62,847 nt of DNA from Thiotrichales bacterium (GCA_026709935.1 JAPOSC010000017.1:1-62847); one strand, 5' to 3'; counted from the stretch's first letter, positions 53,256 to 61,864 are shown. The notes: generated by a model from the letters alone, not told the origin. A program made the numbers and translations.

Positions 53256-53903
53256 TCAGTTGTGATCGGCCCCCGGGTGAGGCTCGTCGAGCGTCTCTGC
53301 CGGAGGCGGCGGCATGGGGCCTCCGTCACGGGCGATGCGGATGCCCTCGTGGAGGGGGACCTCGGCGTGTGCCGGCGCCGGCGAGGCTCCGGACAATTCC
53401 GCGCCATGCACCTCGAAGGTCCGCGCCAGGATCCACGCATGCGCGGCGGGGAAGGACGGACGCACGATCATCGCGTGGTCCCCGAAACGCCACAGGGTAC
53501 GGATTTCGACCGGGCGGTGGAACGGTGGCTCGCCTCTCCCGAGCGCCGCGGCGTGTTCCACCGAAATCAGGAGGATCCGGATCTGGTCCGTGGCCAGCAG
53601 ATCCGCCAGCCGCCGGAGCGTTCGGGCCCGGGCGACGCGGGCGCTCGCCTCCGGGAGGTGCGTCTCCAGGAACGCCTGGATCTCCTTCGCCTTCGGGTAA
53701 CTCGGTGCGTCCTCGCGCGAGGCGCCGATCATGAGGTGGCGCCGACGATAGACCTGCCACTGGCGATAGGGGGTGTGGGCGAGCAGCGCCCGACCCGGAA
53801 CGAGCAGTACCGCGCCCGCGAGGGCCGCGGCGAGGAGGGCGCGCCGGCCGGCGCGCCCACGGGGAGTGATGGTTCTCTCAGTTGCGGAACTTGTCGAACA
53901 CAT
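53256..53903 (-). CDS. exported protein of unknown function
   Basis: A 215-residue protein with an N-terminal signal (RRALLAAALAGAVLLVPGRALLA) and a periplasmic body: HTPYRQWQVYRRRHLMIGAS, YPKAKEIQAFLETHLPEASA, LADLLATDQIRILLISVEHA. The pattern, strand-helix with a list of loci for a small ligand, recalls periplasmic solute-binding proteins, but I cannot name the family. I recall similar unnamed proteins in methylotrophic gene clusters. It begins 26 bases inside the 3' end of the acetamidase gene, on the same strand, and so is cotranslated. A Pro/Glu-rich tail ends it. Function unknown. Confidence 0.6.
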   Translation of the reverse strand: MCSTSSATERTITPRGRAGRRALLAAALAGAVLLVPGRALLAHTPYRQWQVYRRRHLMIGASREDAPSYPKAKEIQAFLETHLPEASARVARARTLRRLADLLATDQIRILLISVEHAAALGRGEPPFHRPVEIRTLWRFGDHAMIVRPSFPAAHAWILARTFEVHGAELSGASPAPAHAEVPLHEGIRIARDGGPMPPPPAETLDEPHPGADHN

Positions 53904-55137
53904 CGAGGTTGAGGACGGCAGTCACGATGTAGTTGGGGACGTCCACGACCTGTCCCACGCGCAGGTCCACCGCGACGCTGGCCAGGATGTAGGCCTGCTC
54001 GCTGGTCAGCCCGTGCTCGGCCTGGATGTAGTCGATCATCTGGATGAGTGCGTGCCGGGCGGCCAGCGTGAGATCTTCGCTCAGGTTCTCCAGCGCACCG
54101 ATTTTCTCCGACTCCAGATAGGTCACGTAGACCGGCACCTCGCCCGCGCTCTTGAGGGGGAGACCCACGGTCTGATGGAAGCGCGTGGGCTCGATGTCCC
54201 GGATCTCGTCGTTGCCCGAGACCTGGGGAGCGACCATGCCCTCGCCCCCGCCCGGGACGACGCGGGTGCGCACCGTGACCACCGCACCGATCTCGATGGC
54301 GGTGCCGGAGACCTCGCCGTCGCCCTGTGCGTAGTGCACGTCGCCGACGAACAGCCCGCAGCCGTCGATGAAGCAGGGAAACGTGATCTTGGTGCCGACC
54401 TGCATCTGCTGGACATCCATGTTGCCGCCGTTCTCGCGCGGCGGGATGGTCCGCAGGCAGTCGTCCTTGTGGCGGCCGGCGGGGCCGCAGACCGCGGCCG
54501 GATGCGCGCCGGTGGGCTGCGGGGCGAGCGCGATGCCGCCGGCCTCCGCGAGCGCCGCCTCGCGCGCCTTCCACGCCTGCACTTCCGGTTCGCCGGGCAG
54601 CACGCCGATGGAGCCCGGAAACGCCTCGTAGGGCACGGTGATTCCGGGCATCTGATCGGAGACCGCGCCGCGGGGGGTGAGGCGCCAGTTCACGATGTGG
54701 GGTTCGGGGTAGAGATCACGCAGGAACCCGAAGCCGGGGACGATCAGGGTGTAGCCGTACTCGTCCGGGGCGATGGCCAGCAGCTCGACCTCCAGCGCAT
54801 CTCCGCGCTTCGCGCCGTCGATGTGGACCGGCCCGGTCATGGGATGGACGAGGTTCAGATCGAGGGCCGCCATGTCGTCGGCGACCGAGTCGAGGGTGAG
54901 GTCGGTATCCAGCGCGTCGCGGGTGTGCAGCACGATGATGTCGCCCGGGTCTGCGGTCGCCACTGCGGGAATCGCGGGGTGGTAGCGGTTCATGCAGTTC
55001 GGATCGTCGGCGCAGTGATCCCCCTGCTTGGCGACGACGACGGTGGTCGCCCAGCGCACGTCGGTGGTGTCGGCAAGCGCGGGCAGCGCCACGGTGGCCA
55101 GCGTGGCCCCGAGGGCTGCGAGGAGCGGTGTTCGCAT
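53878..55137 (-). CDS. exported acetamidase/formamidase family protein
   Basis: Hydrolyses formamide or acetamide (FmdA/AmdA family). The 419-residue protein begins MRTPLLAALGATLATVALPALADT, a clear cleavable signal. The enzyme part follows with VHPMTGPVHIDGAKRGDALEVELL, PGSIGVLPGEPEVQAWKARE and a metal/active-site region GCGLFVGDVHYAQGDGEVSGTAIE. The family is normally cytosolic and about 300-410 residues, so a periplasmic form is notable. It contains Cys residues (CADDPNCMNRY, CGPAGRHKDDCL) that could form disulfides in the periplasm. It is first in a pair with an exported unknown protein. Upstream lies an untranscribed-looking region shared with a divergent secreted-protein gene. Confidence 0.88.
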   Translation of the reverse strand: MRTPLLAALGATLATVALPALADTTDVRWATTVVVAKQGDHCADDPNCMNRYHPAIPAVATADPGDIIVLHTRDALDTDLTLDSVADDMAALDLNLVHPMTGPVHIDGAKRGDALEVELLAIAPDEYGYTLIVPGFGFLRDLYPEPHIVNWRLTPRGAVSDQMPGITVPYEAFPGSIGVLPGEPEVQAWKAREAALAEAGGIALAPQPTGAHPAAVCGPAGRHKDDCLRTIPPRENGGNMDVQQMQVGTKITFPCFIDGCGLFVGDVHYAQGDGEVSGTAIEIGAVVTVRTRVVPGGGEGMVAPQVSGNDEIRDIEPTRFHQTVGLPLKSAGEVPVYVTYLESEKIGALENLSEDLTLAARHALIQMIDYIQAEHGLTSEQAYILASVAVDLRVGQVVDVPNYIVTAVLNLDVFDKFRN

Positions 55138-55398
55138 GTCGGTTCTCCGGCGCGTCGGCCCCACGGAAATCCGGCGCAGTGATGAGGGCACGTTGTGGGT
55201 GTAAGTCCAGGATGCCGGGAGTCCCGTGGCGGACATCCGGGGCGGGCATGATATACCGGAGGCGGGATCATTGTTCCGATCCGTGCATACGTTCGCAGGG
55301 CTCCATTCGAAAGTCATGGCGGTCGGGCATCCGTGTCCGATCGTCCGGCGTCGGTCGTTGGCGAGGGGGCAGGGGCGTGGACATTGCCCGCCTGGTGC

Positions 55399-55413
55399 AT
55401 AGGAAATTCCTAT
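55399..55413. promoter_or_regulatory. palindrome, possible operator
   Basis: ATAGGAA-A-TTCCTAT is a 7-bp inverted repeat around one base, AT-rich in GC-rich surroundings, midway in the divergent region. It may be a repressor or activator site for either gene. No named consensus is claimed. Confidence 0.4.
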
Positions 55414-55586
55414 CGGGTCCATGAGAATTCGATCTTGGACCTCCGCGCTGCATCGGCGCTACCGTGCGGACCGTCCATGGTGCGGGACACAAGATCGCAA
55501 CCCGGACGGAGGATGCAAGATGAAACACTCGGGCATTGGCAGTACGGCGGGTGACCACCGTCATCCACGACAGATGGATGTACCGC

Positions 55587-55594
55587 AAAGGAGG
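55587..55594 (+). promoter_or_regulatory. near-perfect ribosome-binding site
   Basis: AAAGGAGG, 9 bases before the ATG at 55604. It is the strongest Shine-Dalgarno match I saw in the window and decides the start of the secreted-protein gene. Confidence 0.8.
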
Positions 55595-55603
55595 CAGACA
55601 GCC

Positions 55604-56119
55604 ATGAAACACGCAATCCACCGAGTATTCGCACTGGTCGGAGGCTTCGCGGTCATCGGAGCGCTGACCCTGTCCTTGCCGCAGGATGCGGAGGCGGTAA
55701 GCAAATACAAGCGTCATGTTGCATGCAACGAAGCGTGGCGTGCTTCGCCCGCCGCATCATGGCAACAGTGTCAACTGCGCAGCGTCCACTGGGATTCGTT
55801 CAAACCGGGACTGCAGACTGTGGACAGACATAACCTGCAGATAACGATGCAGTACTCGAGGTGCTGGGTCCACGTCAAGTGTGATTACGGCACTCCGTTG
55901 TTCGCACGGGGCGAGCATTGGGGGAAGATCGATTACGTCGATGTTCACAAGCTCCGCCGGTGCAGCTCCGAACCTTGGGTGGTGAACAGCACTTGCGAAG
56001 CGCTGACGATGGAAGAAGTCCATGAGGGATGGGACGAATACAGAGCACAGCAATCATCCCAGTCGTCCAGTGGTAATGGGTACCAGGGCGGCTGCGGATC
56101 GAATGCGGGCGGCTGTTGA
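55604..56119 (+). CDS. small secreted Cys-rich protein, unknown
   Basis: A 171-residue protein with a signal peptide (MKHAIHRVFALVGGFAVIGA, then LTLSLPQDAEA). The mature part has spaced cysteines: KRHVACNEAWRAS, SWQQCQLRSVHW, YSRCWVHVKCDYG, RRCSSEPWVVNSTCEAL, and an unusual Gly/Ser/Cys tail ending YQGGCGSNAGGC. Eight to ten Cys suggest disulfides. I do not recognise the family; a faint likeness to small carbohydrate-binding or lectin-like folds is only an impression. The ribosome site AAAGGAGG, complementary to the 16S end, lies 9 bases upstream, and a strong terminator follows, so the gene is a single highly translated unit. Confidence 0.75.
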   Translation: MKHAIHRVFALVGGFAVIGALTLSLPQDAEAVSKYKRHVACNEAWRASPAASWQQCQLRSVHWDSFKPGLQTVDRHNLQITMQYSRCWVHVKCDYGTPLFARGEHWGKIDYVDVHKLRRCSSEPWVVNSTCEALTMEEVHEGWDEYRAQQSSQSSSGNGYQGGCGSNAGGC

Positions 56120-56175
56120 TCGGTCAGGCTCGGTTCCAGGGTTGCCCGCCACCCGGGCAGCGCATGATGACAGCG

Positions 56176-56215
56176 CGAGAGGCGCCGGCAGCCATGGCCG
56201 GCGCCTCTCGTTTTT
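56176..56215 (+). terminator. strong intrinsic terminator
   Basis: Stem CGAGAGGCGCCGGC / GCCGGCGCCTCTCG (14 bp, perfect) with a 7-base loop AGCCATG, followed by TTTTT. It terminates the secreted-protein gene on the plus strand. No matching T-run serves the convergent suyB-like gene. Confidence 0.9.
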
Positions 56216-56242
56216 CAGGTGCTTCCAGGCAGGAAGAGAGGC

Positions 56243-57418
56243 TCAGGCGCTCTCGTAGAGCCTCGTCAGCACGAACTCCCGGTGTCCCAGTGCTTCCGCT
56301 GCGGTGAGTCTGCCGTTCGCGGTGCGGAGCATCATGTCCAGCAGGGCATCGCCCGCCTCGTCCGGCGTCATCTCCTTGCGCAGCAGGCCCGAGACGTCGA
56401 CATCCACGTGTTCGCCCATGGTGCGCACCGTGCGCGGGTTCGCGCAGATCTTGATGTTCGGCAGGATGGGGTTGCCGATGATGTTGCCCTGGCCGGTGGG
56501 GAAGAAATGCACCACGAAACCCGCCGCCGCGCAGAGCGTCACCATCTCCGCCGCCGCGGAGGAGGAATCCATGAACCACAGCCCCGGCCCGTCCGGGGAC
56601 TCCGCCTTGTCGAGCACCCCGTCGACCATGCACTCGCGGCCGATCTTCTGGATGTTGCCGAGCGCTTTCTCCTCGATGGTGGTGAGTCCGCCCGCGATGT
56701 TGCCCTTGGTGGGCTGGGACTCGGAGAGGTCGCTCGTCTTGTGCCGCTCCACCAGCGCTTGGTAGCGGTCGAACATGTACATGAACCGCTCGCGGATCTG
56801 CGGGGTGCGGCAGCGCTCGGCGATCAGGTGCTCGCCGCCGGTGACCTCCGTGGTCTCGCCGAACAGGAGGGTGGCGCGGTGCGGGTAGAGCTTGTCGAAT
56901 GCGTTGCCGACGGTGGGGTTGGCCCCGCAGCCCGAGGTAGTGTCCGACTCCCCGCACTTGGTTGACACCCACAGATCCGCAAGCGGCGCTTCTTCGCGCA
57001 CGCGCTCCGAGGCCCACTGCACGTACTCGCGCGCGGTCTTCGACGCCCGCATGATGGTCTCGTGGTCGCCGTGCAGCTCGATGCCGTAGCCGGTGACCGG
57101 CTTGCCGGTGGCGGCGATGCCCTCCACCACGCGCTGCGTCCAGCCTTCCTCGATGCCGATCACCACCACCGCGGCGACGTTGGGGTTCGCGCCGGTGCCG
57201 ATGAGGGTGCGGAAGTGCAGCTCCAGATCCGCCCCGAACTGGAGCCGACCGTAGGGGTGCGGGATCGCCATCGCCCCCTTGATGTTGTTCGCCACCGCTT
57301 CGCAGGCTGCGTTCGAGAGGTCGTCGACGGGGAGGATGATCACGTGGTTGCGCACCCCCACCCGGCCGTTCTCGCGGCGGTAACCCCGGAATGTGGTGCT
57401 CGCCAGATCCATTGTCAT
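56243..57418 (-). CDS. suyB: UxaA-family hydro-/sulfo-lyase, probable (2R)-sulfolactate sulfo-lyase beta
   Basis: A 391-residue enzyme of the altronate dehydratase (UxaA) family. It has [122 protein letters not shown] and [12 protein letters not shown]. Conserved Cys residues could hold the metal or cluster. I recall SuyB of sulfolactate-degrading bacteria reading nearly the same in the [17 protein letters not shown] and SESQPTKGN parts. With the small SAF-domain partner in a separate gene, sulfolactate to pyruvate plus sulfite is the best guess. Altronate or galactarate dehydration is the alternative. A 13-bp array lies in the junction to suyA. Confidence 0.75.
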   Translation of the reverse strand: MTMDLASTTFRGYRRENGRVGVRNHVIILPVDDLSNAACEAVANNIKGAMAIPHPYGRLQFGADLELHFRTLIGTGANPNVAAVVVIGIEEGWTQRVVEGIAATGKPVTGYGIELHGDHETIMRASKTAREYVQWASERVREEAPLADLWVSTKCGESDTTSGCGANPTVGNAFDKLYPHRATLLFGETTEVTGGEHLIAERCRTPQIRERFMYMFDRYQALVERHKTSDLSESQPTKGNIAGGLTTIEEKALGNIQKIGRECMVDGVLDKAESPDGPGLWFMDSSSAAAEMVTLCAAAGFVVHFFPTGQGNIIGNPILPNIKICANPRTVRTMGEHVDVDVSGLLRKEMTPDEAGDALLDMMLRTANGRLTAAEALGHREFVLTRLYESA

Positions 57419-57431
57419 GTCGTGGTCTCCT

Positions 57432-57509
57432 GTCAGCGATTCAGGTCAGCGATTCAGGTCAGCGATTCAGGTCAGCGATTCAGGTCAGCGCTTCACGTCA
57501 GCGCTTCAT
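57432..57509. repeat. 13-bp tandem repeat array (6 units)
   Basis: Six units of GTCAGCGATTCAG: four identical, two drifted (GTCAGCGCTTCAC, GTCAGCGCTTCAT). It fills the gap between suyA and suyB, including the place for the suyB ribosome site. No spacers. Confidence 0.9.
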
Positions 57510-57520
57510 GCCAGCGCGCC

Positions 57521-57802
57521 CTACCAGCGCTTGGTCTTGATGTTGTGTACGTGCGCGTGTTCGCCCACCGCGATGTCCGCGACCACTCGGCCGATGTCGA
57601 CGCCGTACTTGAGCACGGTCTCCCCCGTCTTCATCGGCTTGATCGCGAGCTTGTGACCGATGGGGATGTCGCTCGCCGCCCTGAACGTGATGTCCCGGTC
57701 CTGATCCATGATCCAGCCGGTGAGCTCCGCTCCCGCCTCGACCCCCTCGACGACCACCACCCCGACACTGTCGCCCTCGTCGTGTACCACGAAATCGATC
57801 AT
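57521..57802 (-). CDS. suyA: SAF-domain small subunit, probable sulfolactate sulfo-lyase alpha
   Basis: A 93-residue protein with the SAF fold: MIDFVVHDEGDSVGVVVVEG, AGAELTGWIMDQDRDITFRA, DIPIGHKLAIKPMKTGETVL and KYGVDIGRVVADIAVGEHAH, ending VHNIKTKRW. In UxaA and GarD the SAF domain is fused at the N-terminus; a separate gene of about 90 residues next to a UxaA-type gene is the SuyA/SuyB arrangement. It would start the pathway unit with suyB about 100 bases downstream. A sulfolactate transporter is not evident; the MFS carrier downstream is a weak candidate. Confidence 0.75.
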   Translation of the reverse strand: MIDFVVHDEGDSVGVVVVEGVEAGAELTGWIMDQDRDITFRAASDIPIGHKLAIKPMKTGETVLKYGVDIGRVVADIAVGEHAHVHNIKTKRW

Positions 57803-58069
57803 TGCCTGTCTCCGTTTCCGATGTGGGTGTCTCCCGACCGCCGCGCACTATACCGCCGTTCGCGCGGTCGAGCCTTGGCGAGGCCGAAGCGAGTCCGCCC
57901 GGACGCGTGCTACGGCGCATCGAATGGCATCACCTGCATTACCGTGGCCAACCTGATGTTCGAGATGCTGTGCGTCATGGCCGACGGAATCGCGTCGCGG
58001 CGCTGAGGCGGTCGGTCCGTTTCCGGAGGCAGGCGGGAAGTCCGGTGCTCGAAGCGGCACCGGAGAGAT

Positions 58070-60271
58070 TCATTCGGTCTCACGACCGAACAGTCCTTCG
58101 GCCTCGCGGCCGAACATGTGCAGCACGAAGGCGTACACGAGCGCAGTCTCCTTCAGTCGGTCGAAGCGTCCCGCCGCGCCGCCGTGGCCCGCCTCCATGT
58201 TGGTGTGGAGCACCAGCAGGCGGTCGTCGGTCTTCGTCGCGCGGAGCTTCGCAACCCACTTCGCCGGCTCCCAGTAGGTGACACGGGGGTCGGTGAGGCC
58301 CGCGGTGGCGATGATGTGCGGGTAGTCCCCGGCTTTCACGTTGTCGTAGGGGCTGTAGGCGGCGATGCAGTCGTAAGCGGCCTCGCTCTCGATGGGGTTG
58401 CCCCATTCCGGCCATTCCGGGGGGGTGAGCGGCAGGGTGTCGTCACAGATGGTGTTGAGTACGTCGACGAACGGCACCTCCGCGATGACCGCGTGGAACA
58501 ATGCGGGCACCATGTTCACGCACGCCCCCACCAGCAGGCCGCCGGCGCTGCCGCCGTGGATGGCGATGCGATCGCGCCGGGTGAAGCCGCGGTCCGCGAG
58601 CGTGTTTGCCGCGGCGATGAAGTCGTGGAAGGTATTGGTCTTCCGGTCGAGCTTGCCGGCGTTGTACCAGGCGTAGCCGCGCTCGGTACCGCCGCGCACG
58701 TGTGCGATGGCATAGACGAACCCGCGGTCGACGAGGCTCAGGCGGGTGGTTGAAAACGACGCCGGCATCGACATCCCGTACGAGCCGTACCCGTAGAGCA
58801 GCAGGGGCGCGGAGCCGTCGAGCGGGGTGTCCCGGTGGTGCAGGAGCGAGACCGGCACCGCCTCGCCGTCGTGCGACGCCGCCATGATGCGGCGGGTGAC
58901 ATAGTCGGCGGGGTCGTGACCGCTCGGGACTTCCTGCACCTTGCGCACCGTCCGTTCCCGGGTCCGCATGTCGTAGTCGTACACATGCTCGGGGGTGGTC
59001 ATCGAGGAGTAGGTGAACCGCAGCGTGTCGGTGTCGTACTCGTAGCTGCCGGCGAGCCCGAGGCTGTACGCCTCCTCCTCGAACGCGATGGTGTGTTCCT
59101 CGCCGGTCTTGAGGTCCCGGACCACGATGCGGGGGAGGGCGTTCTCGCGCTCCAGGCGCACCAGCCACCGGGAGTACACCTCGAAGCCGACGATCAGAAC
59201 CCCGGGGCGATGCGGGACGAGGTCGGTCCAGTGCTCGCGCCCCGGTGACGCGAGCGGCGCCTCGACGATCCGGAAGTCCTCGGCGCCGCCTGCGTTGGTG
59301 AGGATGATCAGCCGGTCGCCATGGTGAGAGACGTCGTACTCGGTCATCGGGTCGCGCGCCGCGACCAGGATCGGGGCTGCGTCGGGCTGCGTCGCGTCCA
59401 CGAGTCGCACCTCGCTGGTAACGTGGTCGTGGGCGTCGATCACCACGAACCGGCGCGATTCGGTGAGCGCGACGTTGAGAAAGAATCCGGCGTCCGCCTC
59501 TTCGTAGACGATGGCATCGTTCGTGGCCGTGGCCGTGGCCGTGGCCGTGGCCGTGGCCGTGGCCCTGGCGCCGGCGTCGGCTCTGGTGCCGATGCGGTGC
59601 CGCAGGACCTTGCAGGGCCGGTGGTTGTCGTCGAGCACGGTGTAGAACAGCGTCTCGTCGTCCGCCGCCCAGACGAACCCGCCTGAGCAGCGTTCGATGA
59701 CGTCGTCGAGGATCTTCCCGGTATCGAGGTCCTTCACGCGCAGGGTGAAGTACTCGGATCCGCTCTCGTCGACCGTCCAGGCGAACCGCCGGTGGTTCCA
59801 GGCGTGACCCCGACCTCCGATGCGGTAATAGCTCTTGCCGGCGGCCTCGGCGTCGCCGTCGAGGAGCACCTGCTCGCCCGCAGGGGCGGCGTTGACGGCC
59901 GCGTCGGTCGAGCCGGCCGCGCCGGTCGGGCGCCGGCACATCACCGGGTGCTGTCCGCCTTCGCGGTAACGGTGGTAGTACGCCCAGGCGCCGTCCTTCT
60001 CCGGGACGCTCGCATCATCTTCCCTGATACGTCCGCGGAATTCCTCGAAGAGAGTCGCACGGAGCGCCCGCGTCGGTTCGAGCATCGCTTCCTTGTAGGC
60101 GTTCTCGGCTTCCAGGTATTCGCGGATGTCCGCGCGCAGCACGGCGGGGTCGCGCATCACCTGCGGCCAGTGTTCGTCCTTGAGCCAGGCGTAGTCGTCG
60201 GTGCGTCGCCGCCCGTGCAGGGCGGGGAGGTCGGTCGGTTTGCGGGGCGCGACGGGTGGGGTCGATGGCAT
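58070..60271 (-). CDS. ptrB: oligopeptidase B (S9A serine peptidase)
   Basis: Cytosolic serine peptidase that cuts small peptides after basic residues. The 733-residue protein has an N-terminal seven-bladed propeller and a C-terminal alpha/beta hydrolase domain. Catalytic Ser is in RIAIHGGSAGGLLVGA, Asp in IATAGLTDPRVTYWEP, and His in HTNMEAGHGGAAGRFD. IAHVRGGTERGYAWYNAGK and FHDFIAAANTLADRGF are family landmarks. A tract of alternating Ala-Thr (about 14 residues) in the propeller is encoded by 7 GTGGCC units (59523-59564 on plus), which is not expected in the family. The start is the ATG at 60269-60271. It faces the MFS gene tail to head on the same strand. Confidence 0.92.
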   Translation of the reverse strand: MPSTPPVAPRKPTDLPALHGRRRTDDYAWLKDEHWPQVMRDPAVLRADIREYLEAENAYKEAMLEPTRALRATLFEEFRGRIREDDASVPEKDGAWAYYHRYREGGQHPVMCRRPTGAAGSTDAAVNAAPAGEQVLLDGDAEAAGKSYYRIGGRGHAWNHRRFAWTVDESGSEYFTLRVKDLDTGKILDDVIERCSGGFVWAADDETLFYTVLDDNHRPCKVLRHRIGTRADAGARATATATATATATATNDAIVYEEADAGFFLNVALTESRRFVVIDAHDHVTSEVRLVDATQPDAAPILVAARDPMTEYDVSHHGDRLIILTNAGGAEDFRIVEAPLASPGREHWTDLVPHRPGVLIVGFEVYSRWLVRLERENALPRIVVRDLKTGEEHTIAFEEEAYSLGLAGSYEYDTDTLRFTYSSMTTPEHVYDYDMRTRERTVRKVQEVPSGHDPADYVTRRIMAASHDGEAVPVSLLHHRDTPLDGSAPLLLYGYGSYGMSMPASFSTTRLSLVDRGFVYAIAHVRGGTERGYAWYNAGKLDRKTNTFHDFIAAANTLADRGFTRRDRIAIHGGSAGGLLVGACVNMVPALFHAVIAEVPFVDVLNTICDDTLPLTPPEWPEWGNPIESEAAYDCIAAYSPYDNVKAGDYPHIIATAGLTDPRVTYWEPAKWVAKLRATKTDDRLLVLHTNMEAGHGGAAGRFDRLKETALVYAFVLHMFGREAEGLFGRETE
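59523..59564. repeat. hexanucleotide repeat in ptrB
   Basis: Seven exact GTGGCC units (plus strand), coding Ala-Thr repeats on the minus strand. Being exact, it is likely to slip and vary in length by multiples of two residues. Confidence 0.9.
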
Positions 60272-60290
60272 ACCGGGGATCTCCTTTGCG

Positions 60291-61610
60291 TCAGACCTCG
60301 GCCTTTTCGAGCCTCGGTGCCCGCATGAACGCCACCGCCACCGCGCACATCAGCGGGATTGCGGCGAGTGCGACGAGGGTGCCGCCGTAGCCGCCGAAGT
60401 GGTCGTATCCGAGCCCGAGGGGGATCGGGCCGACGGATGCGCCGATCACCGCGCCCATCTGGGCGACGCCCTGTATCGAGCCGAGATGGCGGCGGCCGAA
60501 GAACCGGGGCCACACGAAGGTGAAGTGCGCGTGCATTGCTGCATTGGCCACTCCGAACAACACCCCGAACACGACCGCGCTCGAAAGGTCGCTCACGAAG
60601 CTCATGGCGACCAGCGAAACGCTCACCGAGATCAGGGCGGCGGTGTACAGCGGCCTGGTCGGGAAGCGGTCGAGGAGCATCCCGACCAGCGGCGTCATGA
60701 TCACCATGGTCACCGCGGAGACGGAGAACATCGAGGCCGCGGTGGCGGCATCGAGCCCCTGCGCCCCGAATACCGACACCTGGTGGAAGAACATCGCGGT
60801 CACCAGGGCCGAGAACGAGCAGTTCGACGCGAGGATGGTCCAGAACGCGCCCGTGCGTCGCGCTTCGGGCAGGGTGAGGCCGGGCACATCGCCGTCCGGT
60901 GGTGTCTCCGGCCGTGCGTCGCGGTCCGGTCGCATCGTCGGGCGGGCGGCGGCGTCGGTCACCGGCCCGTCGGGCCGGAGCCCCAGCGCCTCCGGCCGGT
61001 CGAAGACGAGCAAAAGCACGGGGGGCAGAAGCAGCAGCCACGTCGTCACCCCCATGATCACCCAGGCCGTCCGCCACCCGAGCGCGTCGGTCAGCCATTG
61101 CGCGAGCGGCGGGTGTACCGCGACGCTCGCCGAGAACCCGAGCATGGTCAGGCTGAGCGCGAGGCCGCGCCGACGGTCGAACCACTGCGAGGTGAGGTTG
61201 CCCGCGCAGAGCATCAGCGAGCCCTGCCCCAGGAACCGCAGCGCCGCGAACCCCAGGGTGAGCAGCACGAATCCGCTCACCGCCCCGAACGCGACGGCCG
61301 CGGTCCCGAACGCGACGCCCACCCCGGTGAGCACCACCCGCACCCCGTGGCGGTCGACCAGCCGGCCGATGTGGGGCAGTCCGAACGCGGCGACGAGGGT
61401 CGCAAACGCGTAGGCGCCCGATACCGAAGTCCGGGAGATGCCCAGATCCTCGCTGATCGGCAGCAGGAAGACGCTGAAGGTGTGGGACTGCCCCGGACCG
61501 CTCGCGAACATCACGAGCGAGGCGACGCCGAGCATCACCCAACCGTAGAAGAACCGATCACCGACCCGGAGCGCGAAGGAGTGTCGTGTGGTGATGGCGG
61601 CGGCCTCCAT
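60291..61610 (-). CDS. MFS transporter (monocarboxylate/oxalate-type)
   Basis: A 439-residue carrier with twelve predicted membrane helices in two six-helix halves separated by a charged Pro/Asp/Arg loop (RPTMRPDRDARPETPPDGDV). It begins GDRFFYGWVMLGVASLVMFA and has SVFLLPISEDLGISRTSVSG, both typical of the OxlT/MCT-like MFS group that moves small acids. RRRGLALSLTMLGFSASVAV is the loop between helices 4 and 5. The start is uncertain between the ATG 61608-61610 and one 17 codons upstream. It ends 19 bases before ptrB and is probably cotranscribed. A carboxylate or sulfonate substrate is only a guess. Confidence 0.85.
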   Translation of the reverse strand: MEAAAITTRHSFALRVGDRFFYGWVMLGVASLVMFASGPGQSHTFSVFLLPISEDLGISRTSVSGAYAFATLVAAFGLPHIGRLVDRHGVRVVLTGVGVAFGTAAVAFGAVSGFVLLTLGFAALRFLGQGSLMLCAGNLTSQWFDRRRGLALSLTMLGFSASVAVHPPLAQWLTDALGWRTAWVIMGVTTWLLLLPPVLLLVFDRPEALGLRPDGPVTDAAARPTMRPDRDARPETPPDGDVPGLTLPEARRTGAFWTILASNCSFSALVTAMFFHQVSVFGAQGLDAATAASMFSVSAVTMVIMTPLVGMLLDRFPTRPLYTAALISVSVSLVAMSFVSDLSSAVVFGVLFGVANAAMHAHFTFVWPRFFGRRHLGSIQGVAQMGAVIGASVGPIPLGLGYDHFGGYGGTLVALAAIPLMCAVAVAFMRAPRLEKAEV

Positions 61611-61864
61611 GGCCCCGGAGAGGAGGGGCGCAATAGTGGAGAGGGCGTCAAGGCTCCGCAAGCCCGCAGTGGCCTTTCGGGATGAAGGCGGGGCAAGCCC
61701 GAAGTGGTGCTTCGGGATGAAGGCGCCTGTTGGGAGGGATCGTCATAAAATCGCGTCGCAGTGCAGCACTTCGAGCCCGCCTCCGCCATCACGCCAGGGG
61801 AGGAATTGCCAACTCGACCCCCCGGCTTGTTGATCGGCCCAGTCCCGGCCATGACAATTCCCCC

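Larger units (their letters stand above)
55138..55603. other. divergent region between acetamidase and the secreted protein
   Basis: 466 bases with no supported gene. It must carry both promoters. It contains the palindrome at 55399-55413 and, at its right end, the strong ribosome site AAAGGAGG (55587-55594). A longer frame from 55421 runs through it into the secreted protein but lacks a ribosome site. Confidence 0.5.

Noticed and set aside
1267..57509. Tandem arrays as CRISPR
   Set aside because: Units are 12-14 bp and directly adjacent with no spacers, and no cas genes are present.
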